Notes under the pieces: generated by a model
What the model saw: the letters and a program-made list of their open reading frames with translations, nothing else
What the model was told of the DNA's origin: nothing
The model's database searches: none
DNA from: Bagarius yarrelli
Taxonomy: Eukaryota; Chordata; Actinopteri; Siluriformes; Sisoridae
Direction of reading: 5' to 3'
Assembly (NCBI GenBank): GCA_005784505.1
Contig: VCAZ01000038.1
Span: 1,406,898 to 1,470,897, forward strand
DNA length: 64,000 nucleotides
Position numbers and translations under genes: made by a program
In this document: piece by piece, positions 48,831 to 62,000 of the stretch
Numbering within the stretch: the first letter of the stretch is position 1
How the letters are laid out: each line of letters opens with the position of its first letter

Positions 48831-48919
48831 ATCATCACCTAAAAAATTCTACACGTTGTCCAGCATTGAACCATGTACTTTACAGTATTATTAAAGTAAA
48901 TCTTTACTTTTCTTTTCAG

Positions 48920-48991
48920 GTGAATGAGTTCTAAACAGAGAGATCCTGTGGCAGAAAATCATTACTCCATCCTGTCCTCTCCTTTCAGGGC
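48920..48991 (+). other. frmpd3: 5' UTR part of the frmpd3 start-codon exon, with tandem splice acceptors
   Basis: Two strong pyrimidine-tract acceptors precede the ATG: one ends at 48919 (cttttcag) and one at 48988 (cctttcag). Using the first adds 69 nt of leader carrying an in-frame TAA at 48932-48934, so translation must start at 48992 or later. An acceptor here implies at least one non-coding exon upstream, which I could not find. Confidence 0.6.
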
Positions 48992-49032
48992 ATGGCCCAG
49001 GTCCAGGATGGACACCCAAAAGAGTGTGACAG
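48992..49032 (+). CDS. frmpd3: frmpd3 coding exon 1 (start codon)
   Basis: The start ATG lies in GGCATGG, with a purine at -3 and G at +4. It encodes MAQVQDGHPKECD and two bases of Ser14; donor gtgagc at 49033. An in-frame stop upstream supports this start. The phase-2 end fits exon 2, giving AG|T. Confidence 0.82.
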
Positions 49033-50057
49033 GTGAGCTTGATTAATATTAAAATGCAAAATGAGATCGAAGAATCCTCTTATTGCCAGGAAGAATTTTC
49101 ACATACTTTTGCATTCGCACGATGTTGAAAAGCAGGCAGAAAAATAAGCTCTATAAATAACTCCATCAACGTAGCTAATGAAGCGGAGGACGCTGAAGAA
49201 AAATCTATTCAAACACTTTAGTGTGGCCATGCCAAGCTACCTATATAAAAAATATATCTTTTTAAAGTTTTATTTTTTTAAAAATGCTATCATACAATTT
49301 TGCCACTGGAACTTATAACTTCCTTTTACATCAACATGTTTTAAAGACACTGCAGTGTAAGAACACTAACGAGCTTAACACTCAAATCAAATGCTGCTAG
49401 CTTGTGTACTGCTAACTACCCTACTAACTTTCATTTCCTGGTAGCCACATTAGCACTAGCTGGTGTTAGCTTAGTCAATATAAAAAGAACGTTATATAAT
49501 CATTTGCTAATGAAATCATGTTTTGAAGACATCGGCGCTGTAAGGACACTAACGAGCTTAACACTCAAATCAAATGCTGCTAGCTTGCGTACTGCTAACT
49601 ACACTACTAACTTCCATTTCCTGGTAGCCACATTAGCACTACCTGGTGTTAGCTTAGTCAATATAAAAAGAACGTAATACAATAGTTTGCTACAGGTGTG
49701 CTGGGGACACTGGGTAGCGCATTCGCTAAGCGTGGCTTTTGTTACCTTCCCCAGCGCTAAACCCTAATTCATTTAGCAAAGACATCTTATAAATGGTACA
49801 GTACATCAGAAAATAAAAATAATAGTAATAATAATGCTCGCAAATCGTATCATTTATCTTTTATACGACAATCCTGTCAATTTTATTTATCTACTTTGAA
49901 GTTCAAATTCCTTACATTTGGATTGATATTTTAATTATTATTGTTAAGAATTTAAACATTTGCTCAGTTATAGAATTTGCCCCAATCACACACCACCTTG
50001 TGCATGTTTGGATTTTAAAATCAAACCCATCAGGGTAGTGTACATTACCTAATACAT

Positions 50058-50097
<40 letters not shown>

Positions 50098-53000
50098 TAT
50101 ATAGATATATAGATATATAGATCTATATATATATAGATATATATATATATATATATAGATATATATATATATGATAGATATAGATATATATAGTTACAGA
50201 TATAAATGCCTGGGTCACTGGGACATTGTTATGTAAGGGTTAACTCTTATGCTGTTTTGTCCCAGTCCTGCAATGTTAGAGGAGAGTCAGGATGGCATGG
50301 ACAGTGGTAGCCTGACGTCTGGCATAGCTCGACAGGTCTTCATCCAGCGCCACCCGATCCACGGCTTTGGCTTCATTGCCGGCAGCGAACGGCCTGTCAT
50401 TGTACGCTCTGTCTCTGCGGGTAGGACACGTGTCTCTAGCAGGACCTGGGGACCAGACGTCTGCAGCCCACTGGGACACAGCAGCCGTCTGCTCCACCAG
50501 GCCACCCAATCTCATCTACGCTAAAAGTGACTGCTTTGTTTTATTGTATTTGTATATCTCAGGTGCACTCTCAGGTGCAATGCACCTCCACTCAAAACAT
50601 AGCACTACAATTCTAGAACTGATGCAATTGGTGTCTTCATGAGAAGGTATTGAAAGCAAATGTTCGCCCATCACCACACTGCAAAAAAATACACACTTTA
50701 TGTACATTGGCTTTGCAGACGGACCATCCGACGGCAAGCTTTTTGCTGGCGATCAGATTCTAGTCATCAACGAGGAAAACGTCAGTGACGCTCCCAGAGA
50801 GAGAGTCATAGACCTTGTAAGGTAACATCCTTTATTATCACCAAACATGGAGAGGTTGTTGTCATTATACGTGATTGTTTTAGCATATTTTCTTTGTGTT
50901 GTATTACATATTTTATACATTTGCATTAGACAACACGACTATCCCGCCCCCTGACTATCTTTCCTCCTATGACTCTTTTCAGGAATTGCGACGATTCAAT
51001 TGTTCTCACTGTGTTACAGCCCCTACAGGTGATGCAATCATCCATTTCATTTAGAATACAATATGTTTCTTACTCAACAGAAACATTTATTTCTACGCTA
51101 TCTTAACATTATTATGAAATTTTTTGTCTATACTTTATTAAAATTACGTTTTTAAGAAGTGTTAATTGCTACGCTATCTTAACATTATTATGAATTGTTT
51201 TTTAGTCTATACTTTTGTAAAATTCCTTTTTTCAAGAAACGTTAATTGCTACGCTATCTTAACATTATTATGAATTGTTTTTTAGTCTATACTTTTGTAA
51301 AAAAAAATTACTTTTTTTAAATATAAGTTGTCACGTTGACTTTATGGCTGTAATTGAAATTATATGATGATGATAGTGTTGATAATGTCAAAATCTTTCA
51401 ATACAATATACATGCTTATATACAATAATGCTAATGTTATAAAGTATTAATATGCATAGCATCGCTAACGAACGTTATTAATTAATATCAATAAAACAGA
51501 ATTGATCATTTAATTAGCACATAAGATGCTAACTTCATACTGACTTTGTTAGTCAGATCAGCAAACATTCGCCAGAGACACCAGCAATCCGCTATGTTCT
51601 TTTAAGCTATAATGGCTCTCGACACATTTAATGACTAGTATATTTAATTATAGTATTTTTTTTAATCACATACTAGTGTGAACAATATTTTCTAGGGTAA
51701 TAAAACAATTTTTTGAAGTTATTTATGTATCATGTAATGATTATTATATAAAATGAATCGTTTACTTTTTCTTCTTTCTCTCTGTTTTGTTCCCTTAGTC
51801 GCCTAAATCCGCCTTCATAAGTGCAGCCAAGAAAGCTCGCCTGCGAACCAATCCCCCTAAAGTGCGCTTTTCTGAGCAAGTGTCCATCAGTGACCCAGAC
51901 TCAGTATGTCCTGCTGCCTGTCACGCTCATCTTTTATTCCCAATTCATATTAGCGGTAACATGCTTGGGGTAGTTTCTGAACCGAGAATCATAAAATATT
52001 TACAAGTAACACAGCACTGGTTTACTGGGGAACACCATGAAAGCTATCATTCATTTTGTACACTCACTTGTGATGATTATCATGTGACCCATAGCCATAT
52101 TATTCAAATTTATATGTTAATATTCTCAGTAGTTGGCCTTCATGGCACCACGTTGCTGTCATTTCAGACCCTGCTCATCCCATTGCATCATCCTCTAGAG
52201 CCATTATCAGCATTAATCCAGTCTCTGTGTACACCCATACCACCACACTGAGTACCATACAATGGGACTAAAGCCGGACAGGAAGATTAAAGTAATTCTT
52301 TAATACTACAATTATTCTGTTGATCCGAAGGTTAAGTGAGATCAAACTCAAACTAAATATTCACCACCCATTTATTGTGGTCGAAATTGATTTATCGCAG
52401 TCTTACAACTGAGCAATCGGGGGTTAAGAGCCTTGATCAGAGGCCCAACAGTGGTAATTTGGTGGTGCTGGGATGTTAAGTATAAAGTATATTGATTACA
52501 GCCAATAATATTAGCAAAAAAAATGCTGTTGTCAACTCCTTTCTCCTCATGGTGCAATGTTGTAATGCCAGTCTTACATGCAATTCTCAAAACGTCCACT
52601 AGTTGTGTCTCAGGTCGATGGATTCAATATCACAAAACCGATAACAGATAAAAAGCTGAATATATCAGGTAAAATATTGCTAAACTGATTATCGGTTTAT
52701 ATTTAATGCATCTGGCATTAGTGCATTATATCTTAATGATATAATGAAAGAGAAAAAATAGCCAACAGTGAAAGCTGAGCAGTAGCTGAGCAGTAAGATA
52801 CAACTTCACAGACGAGAGCTTAAGATAATCCCAGAATGGTAACACTTTCTCACTAAGAAAGCTAATCAGATAAAGATCAGGGAAGATCTTCACTGCACCA
52901 AGCCACAACCTAGATTTGTAATTAACACCTAATGTTGTTTCTAGAGTCCATTCATTTGTAGCTTTTCATTTGCGCTAAAGCTGCCACCCCTCTAGCTGGA

Positions 53001-56000
53001 CATAGACATGGGTAGATGCCCATGTTAACATTTCCTTCCATGGGTTATGTCCTATACAGTCTCATATCAGCCTTGCAAGCAAGGAAGAGTGAACACAACA
53101 CCCTCGGGTGCTGCGAACACCATATTAAAAAAGAGGAAGGATGGGAGGAGCGTGCAGCTCTCCTGGAAGAAGAAGCTCGCTGATCGGGCGTAGAGGGCCC
53201 AAATCGGTAAAGATCAAACCATCTCACCTGAGCCTCTTAAATCATTTCAGCCCATCTTATCTAATTGGCATATTGGAAACTAGGAACGGTTTCATCTAAC
53301 CTGCTGGTTAGTCTTTCTGTTGGAGAACAAAACCTATAAGAGAGTCGGTTAGGCTTTAAATACACATCATTTCATATCACTTTACTCATTCCATTAAGAT
53401 GTAATTAGAAATCAACTCATATACTTCCATTACTATCATTCATATGATAACCCATAAGTACTGGTTAGCACTGTTGCCTCACAGCAAAAAGGTCCTGGGT
53501 TCGATTCCCGGGCATTGGCCTTTCTGTGTGGAGTTTGCATGTTCTCCCCGTGCTTGCGTGGGTTTACTCCGGGTTCTCCGGTTTCGTCTCACAGTCCAAA
53601 AACATGTCTGTTAAATTGATTGGTGATTCTAAATTGCCCATAGGAGTGTGTGTGTGTGTGTGTGTGTGGCCCTGTGATGGACTGGCGACCTGTACAGGGT
53701 GTTCCCCTTCTGCCTTTCGCCCTTTTAGAGCTGGGATAGACTCCAGCTGATCCCTGTGACCCCGAATTAGGGAATAAGCGGGTATAGAAAATGAATAAAT
53801 AAATGAATAAATATATATGTGTCATTGTTACATATTTGTCTGCTCTGATGACAAGCAGTGGATTTTTACTCAATATCAATTAAAACCTCTTAACATTCCA
53901 CAGTCCTCTCGGTGGGACACTGCGCTCCATGAGTAAAATCACTCAGTAAGAAAAAGATAAACATGTTACATATATATGGAAAGCTGAGTATCTTTTAATT
54001 GAATGATGCAATTAAAGATACAATAAACATACAATAAAGACACAATAAACACCGGGTACGATATCTTTTCTAGACCGCCAACAGCCAAACATGCATTTAT
54101 AAAAACTCACTTAAAGCCATTGATCCATAAAATTCCAACAAAAATCATGTGGTTACTCAGTCCAATCCAAAAAAAAAAAAAAATGTCCAGACACATTTAT
54201 ACATGTCAATAAACGTTCACGGATGTAGCAGAATGCAAGTTATGACATCTGTGCTAACATGAGGCAAACCCTACACAGAACAATCAAAATAGCTAATATA
54301 CTTGTGTCACATGCTTTTTTAACGCAGTTTTCAAAATAAAAGTACCGATTTATTACACCAAACGGACATTTTTTAGTCCAGGTGGTAATATTGTGTTGTA
54401 TTTATTTTAGTAAGTGGTCTTAATTAAGCCAAATGTTAAATCTGTTATTTTTAATTAATAAACTACACTTAACGTAATTAATAAACCCTTACTAACTTTT
54501 GTGGCTTTAGTCATTGTTGGGATTCTCTTTTAAATCTGGCAGCATTAACGATTCATAATGTATATCGGTATCGATCAATATGGAAAAATTATCAACATTA
54601 CATTTTTTTTTCGTATCGCCCTGTCCTAGTCACTGCTTACCTAAATACCAACAGATAGAATATCTTCTTTAATACTGCTGTTTAGCTCCTTTTTGAATGC
54701 AGTATGAATGTCAAGGCACTAATAGTTGCACAACACCCATTTTGTAAAACCCATTTTGTAAAAATACAATAAAAAACTAAAATCTTTGATTCATCACTAC
54801 AGTTAAACTTTTGTTTAACAGGCAAATAGACAGGCGAATTTTTTCCGTTTTTACTGCCAACATAATTCTCTTTGTTATATAATAAACAGATTTACAAATC
54901 GAGTCTTGTATACATAGATAAGGACGTCGACATTGGGTATAAAAAGTACAACCAAGAACGGCTGTCTTTGCAAGCAATGATGGGTCGTGGCACCACTTTG
55001 TTCCGAACTTTGTAAAAGAATTGATTTTTCATCCGCTGCTTTTCATAATATTGTATAAGGATTCTGAATAAAACACTATGTGTAAAGGCCAAAGATAAGA
55101 TCCAGATTTTTTGTATTAAAAATGTATGTCGCATCATAAAGAAGATAACATATAAAGCCGATGACAGACTGCAACTGAAGTCTTGTGTACAGCAAGCATG
55201 GACCTTACAAAACTTGTTGTTCTTATAACATAATCTATTTTTTTCCTATAATGTGTCACTTGCATTGTATGTACTGTATAGGTCAGTTAGTCTGTTTAAG
55301 GTTTTTTTTTTATATAAAAAACAAATTTCATATATAATTGAAACATTGAATTACATTTGCATGAATCAATTAGCCTCCAAAGCTAATGGTGTGATACCAA
55401 GCGAGGACTGGAAATGAAGAGACGGTTGGAAGATTTTAAACTACTCAAAAATTGTCTCGTTTTTTTTCATCTCAATTTCTTTCACATTTTAGTGATTAAT
55501 CATTTTGCTCTATGTAGTCTATAGCACACACACACATGGCCTATTCTTGTGCAGCTTTTTCACCCCGGTGCATTGCTTGCTATTCATTGTCAAAAAATAT
55601 TTATAAAAATGCCGTAGTGTTTAAAGAATTGCTTATAAATATTAACACACTGCATTTAATGTATTGTTTAGAACGCACTATTATTACCAACAACAAGGAA
55701 AAACCGCCTGTTTGCTTAGTGTGTTTTTTTTTTTTTTTTTTAGGTACAATGACTTCAAGGTGAATATAGGACAATAAATCATATATATTAACTTTACTAT
55801 CTAACATTTACACTACTTTACTATCTGGCAGACGTCATTGATACAACTGAGCTATTGGGGGTTAAGGGCCTTGTTCAGAGCCCCAGCAGTGGTAACTTGG
55901 TGGTTCTGGGAATCAAACTGACAATTTTCTAGTTGGAAAACCTAGAATATTACATAAGTATAGAATTATTTTAAAATATGATCATTATTATATCATCATT

Positions 56001-59000
56001 TTACTATATTACTGAATCTTAACTTAAATTATGTTACCTTTTTTTTAAACCCATCCATTTTTTTATACTGAAACATGTGACTGACATAATTTTTGGATAT
56101 CAAGATGTTTCCTGGTAGACTGATTTTTAAAATATTTAATAGTGCTTAATTTTTACTCTTGATTCTTATGATAAACCAACGTTAAAACCACTGAGTTTAT
56201 TATAGGAGAAAAACAAGCTAAGGAAATCAACAGCTGTTGATAAGAAAGACAGTTGCATCAACAACCTCTCAAAGCACAGCGGTGAAAGTATTGCTAGCCA
56301 AGAAGTCAAAGAAGTCTATGAAAGCAAAAATATTAAGGCCACGCAGTACCTTAGGATAGAAAACCACTCAATAAATAAATGATTGAGAAGCTCAGATTAT
56401 TATTACAAATAAACCACAAAAACTGACCTCCAGCTAAGTGATGGAACTTGTGTTGAGTAAATGGATCTGCTCATGATCCAAAATATACAAGCCTACAGGG
56501 GGTATGGCTATAAAGTGAGGTTGCGGACTGCTTTTGAAACAGGCAGGGGCACCTTTATAAAGGAAATGTTAGAACGATCAGTCCTGGAGGGCCGGTGTCC
56601 TGCATAGATTGTCTCCAACCCTAATCAAACACACCTGAACCAAATTATCAAGATCTTGCTAGGTATATTTGAAAGTTACAGGTAGGTGTGTTGAGGCAAG
56701 TTAGACTAAACTCTGCAGGACATCGGCTCTCCAGGACTGAGATTGCCCACCACTGCTCTAGCTTACATCAGGGGTCACCAAACTTGATTCTGGAGGGTCG
56801 GCGACCTGCAGAGCTTTAACCATAATTAAACACACCTGATCTGGATAAGCAAAATCTGGGTATACTTAAAATCTACAGGCTGTTGATTTGAGGCAAGTTG
56901 AAGCTAAACTCTTCTTGACCGAGTCTGGTGACCCCCTGGTCTACAGAATGAATCCCTTTGCTATTTCCAAAAAAACTTCATGCAGCAAAACACACCATTA
57001 AATACAACAAAAAACCCTAGGACTTCACCATCCCTCAAAAATGGGATGATTTAGATCAGGGGTGTCCAAACTCATTCCTGGAGGTCCTGTGTCCTGCAGA
57101 GTTTAGCTCCAACCCTAATCAAACACACCTGAACCAACTAATTAAGATCTCATTAAGATTGAGGTTAGGTACACTAAAAACGTACAGGTAGGTGTATCCA
57201 GAGCGATCGGGGGTTAAGGGCCTTGCTCAGGGGCCCAGCAGTGGTGGCTTGGTGGTGCTGGGAATGGAACCCTGGTCTTTCTGGTATCAGTCCAGCCCCT
57301 TAACCACTAAGCCAGTGGTGGCTTGGTGGTGCTGGGAATGGAATCCCGGTCTTTCTGATATCAGTCCAACCCCTTAACCACTAAGTGACCACTTCCCCAC
57401 ATTTCTGAGTGTTATAACTTTTTATAAGTGACTTGTAGCATACATAACTCATACATACCATTAAATTAGCTATAAACTATAATGCATCTCCCCAAATGAA
57501 GAGTAATATACACATAATATCCTTTATGTGTATACTATTGATGTGTAACGTCTTATATACTGCTTTATTAGTTGTAATCTAAACACATATACATAATTTC
57601 ACATTGAGAATTAGATTTTAAATTCACTTTTTGCCTTTAAGTGTGTATATAAACCCGACAGCCCAAAAGGTGTCTGTTGCAAATTCTTTAAGTGACATAC
57701 AAAGTTTAATAGAGTTTAATAGAATTTCTTTCTAAATGTTACGAAAGAACACATTTTTATCATAAACCCAATTTTTTGACCAAAGTAATAGGACACCTGA
57801 CTATTATAACACATCCAAACAAGTTTTATTCCAGATTTAGTCTCACTCTTCTTCCTACAAGAAACTCACTGCTTACAGAAAGGGATTTTATAAGAGTGTA
57901 GAGAGTGACTGTGGGAATTTGCTCATTCGGCCATGGAAGGATTATTAAGATCAGGCACTGATGAGGAGGTCTGGGGTGCAGTCTGCATGTTAAAAGGAGT
58001 TCGGTTGAAGTAAGGTCAGGACACTTGAGTTATTCCACTCCAACTATAACACCACAATGTCTTGATGGAGCTCAGGGACTTTGTGCACAGCGTCTGGAAC
58101 AGTGTTTAAGGGAAATCTTAACCTAACCAGCACACACATAACTGTATAATTACATTTTCCATCCCGTTTACAAGGTCCTTGTAAATGGGTTGGATTTATT
58201 TTGAATTTTACATTTACAAGGACCTTCTCCTGATTTTATTTATAAGGTCCTTGTAAATGTAATATTCGAAATACATCCTCCCAAAGATTTAAGTTGATAT
58301 GCAAGTCATTGAAACTGAAATAACCTTGAGCTAGAAATCTTCAGCATAAATAAATCCAGCTCTATTGTCTACTGGTGAAAAGATATTAAAAAGAGGCACT
58401 GGAGAAATTAATAATCTTTTTTTTTATTCCAATGTGTTCTCCTGTAGACCTCAAAACTATTCTGGCATCAATGAATTTGCATTCGGTGTCATTTTAACTG
58501 TTGTCCTATTGTTTTTCTTTTTACTCTGGAATTATGTTCCCCCTTCTCTTACAAACGACTATATGTCCATGCTGAGCACATTAAGTACTTTATGTGATAT
58601 TTTTAATTGGACTCTAAGCCAGACATCACCAAATACCAGTCTGTTCTTTTTTTTTACTTGTTCCATCTCTTTTGTCTTTTGACTTTCTTTTTGATTTATT
58701 TTAGGCCATGCTTAAGGACGACTCCTTGCTGCTCATACCCAATGTGTTGAAGGTGTTTCTGGAGAATGGACAAATCAAGTCCTTTACTTTTGACAACCGT
58801 ACCACGGTCAGGGTAAGCATGTGATTGGATTACATCAGGTTTCAAAGCTGCTTTTTAGACTCATCGGGGGAATTAAGAGTGTGTGACTGATGATTAATGT
58901 CATACCATGCTACATAAAGAAAACCTTATAGAGCAACTGCTGCTACGATAATAACTTTTTTGAGTGACTCTAATGTTGCCATGATGTTCCAAAGCTTTAC

Positions 59001-62000
59001 AAACGACACATTACAAAAAACTCACAGTATTTCTATTTTATAAAATTTTGGACACGTACAATGAAAGGGATAGGTGAATATATTGGTAGGAGGATGTTAG
59101 AAATGAAGCTACCAGGCAGAAGGTAAAGAGGAAGACCAAAGAGGAGGTATATGGATGCGATAAACGAGGACATGAAGTTAGTGGGTGTGAGTGAAGAGGA
59201 TGTAGAGAATAGGGTTAGGGGGAGACAGATGATTCGCTGTGGCGACCCCTAAAAGGGAACATTTTATGAAATTCAAGTTTCTGAACTAAAAATCACAAAC
59301 TAACTTAATTCACAGTGTGTCTAATTCTTGGCACAATAATATGATTAATTACTGGCATCTAAATAAATCAGTCTGATCAAAGACACAGAGGAGAAAGTAG
59401 AAGAAAAAAAACATTCAGTCTTTTAACTGACACGTCAGGAGTCTCATAGTTCAATTACTCATTAGGTTACATTATTAGATATTTCGGAATCTTTTCTTGC
59501 AGTAAAAGGGAAGGGATTAGATGTAGAACCTGCATATTAGAGTCAGAAAAAAGCCTCGAATCTGTTAGTAATTGTTCCACTTTAAGAAAGTAAGGTATTA
59601 TATGTATTACTTGGAGCGATTTACAGTAATTAAACTAACCACATCTGCTCCAAAAGCCTCATTTATTTTAGAGAAATGATGGGTTATGGATCATTAATCT
59701 GAATGGATTCAGCAGATCCACAACTGATAAGCAATTAGAAAAATCACAAATAAAAAGGCACAAGTGTGAGTCTTTCACTGCATGTATGATTTTGTATATG
59801 ACAAATAAAATTTGATTGTAAATTAGAGTCTAAATCCAACATCTGGGTGGATGATAATGATATCTGAATAAACAAAATTCCAGATCAATGCAATCAAACG
59901 AGTATTTTAACTAATTCTTGTATGATTTAACAGTCATTAGGCAGTAAACATTTGCCTTTAGGAAAATAGATTGAGGTTGAGGTCTAATTCTCAATAAGGT
60001 TATATTCCAGTCCGCTGAGTAAACCCAAAGACATTGTCATTGATTTAGCCTCTGGCCAGTATTAACCAAACAGATTAGCATAATTTGAAGGGTCAGCACA
60101 CTGATTTAGAATATCTGTGTGTTTTAGTAAATGTGAAACTGAGGGTCAATAAAACTAAAAAGCCCAACCAAGCACATATTCGGTTTACATCAGCATGGAG
60201 CCACGATAAAAGCAACGCAACTTAGCCTAATCTTCAGCAGAAAGCACTCAGAGACACTGAGGATACAACGTTTGCATACAATATACGATTTCCTCATTTA
60301 TATTCCAAGACCTTTTCCCAGACACAGCCATGAGCTATTTAGAGCCCCTACACATCTGTTTTTGATGAATTCTCCAAGCTGTTCAATCGATTTCAATGTT
60401 GCACTAGTGGAAAAACTGCCAAACATGTTTACTAGGTAAACACTCATTGCTTGCCTATATTTTACCAATGTTTAGTCATGTGTGGTAGACTGAAGAAAAA
60501 TCTGTATACACATATATACATCATCTGTCTGCCAGAATGAGCCCTCCCTTGAGTTCTAAAGTTTCACTTCCTGTTTGATTTCTTTCAGGTATTAGCTATA
60601 AGCTAATAAGTTTAGCAACACGTTGTAAAGTAATGCCTGCTTGCCTGTATATAAAGTGTTTTTTATTTACGCTCTGGTTTATTATGTCTTTCAGGGTTTT
60701 TTTTTTTTTAGTTTTTTTGCGTGTACGATTCAGCCTGACGATTTGGATTATCTGTGTTTTATAAATAACATGTATAAACGTGTAATGTTTCTATATATCA
60801 TCTATGTGCCAACTGTTGCCGAGTCTTGGACCTTTCTGATACCCTTTTGCCTATCTGGCCCAAAGTATTAGCCAAATAAGCAGCTGCTTAGTGCACCCGT
60901 GAAAACCAGGGGCCCCAAGTGTATTGTGTATATTATGATATATTATTTCAATAAACAATGGGAATTAGGTAAAAATGCAATATCGAATGCAAAAAATCTT
61001 ACGCAATATTCTGTTGCAAGGGATGCAAGATGCATGAAAGAGTAGAACCGTTAGTATAATGTAAGAAATACAACTACAACCCTTAAGATTGATATGTGTG
61101 TTAGATTTATAGCGTGCGAATAATTTAGGATTGGCAATAATTAGTCATATTGGTGACACAGAGGGGCCCCAAAATAAAAGTCTGTTTAGGGGCCCCTTAA
61201 AAGCTTGGGCAGGCCCTGCCCGCCTGAATATGTATACAATATACAGTATATTTTGTTCTGACTGTGGAAAGGAACATTTTCACACTTTCTTTACTAATTA
61301 CGAACTAATTACTAACTATTAGTTACCTACAGCTACCCAATAACATAAATCCAATAACGGAATCACACTCGGCTGAGAGATGTAAATATCGGTTAAGCAG
61401 AGAAACTGCTTTCTTTCATAGAAGTGCGGAAACAGTTTCAAATAATTATTTTACTTAATTTTATTATGTTCAATAACCACTTTGTCGCGTGAAGGTCAGT
61501 GTTATAGTGTTTTCAGGGTCTATCATCGGAATGGGCAGAAATACACACTGGGATGGGACACCAGCTCACCATAGAACAACATGCAGACACATTTATATCT
61601 AGTTTGTGGTATTTTATCCTAGTTTCTAGACTAAACGATTATAACCCAAGAAAAATATATGGTGGTGAAATTTACATTTACATCATTTGGCGACTTACGT
61701 TTGATACAACTGAGCAACTGACAGGGGCAAATTGGTGGTGCTGGGAAAATTTCATTAGTTACTTTATACTTTAAACTTATACTTTATATACACAGTATAT
61801 TTATATACTGTGTATATACGAACTCCAATCTTTTAGCTGTGCTACTACTTCACTCTAAAGTTGAACTTTAACTATAAATATAGGTTAAACTTAAAGTTGA
61901 CCTGCACATGATTAAACATTTAAACTATTTATGTCAGTTGCTCAGCAAAAAGTTTACATTAATATCAATGCTAAACTTTTTTTTTAGCATAAAAAATATG

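Noticed and set aside
48061..48838. Minus-strand frames with repeated FSSLLFSSLL or YSILFYSILF
   Set aside because: Products of AGAAG and AGAAT pentanucleotide repeats; hydrophobic look is a coincidence of translation.
49402..49677. 91-codon open frame with an internal repeat in intron 1
   Set aside because: It arises because the 183-bp duplicated unit is a multiple of three and lacks a stop; there is no family match.
53045..53227. Short frames on both strands in a less AT-rich patch of intron 5, considered as an alternative exon
   Set aside because: No phase-compatible splice pair joining exon 5 to 6 and no resemblance to FRMPD sequence.
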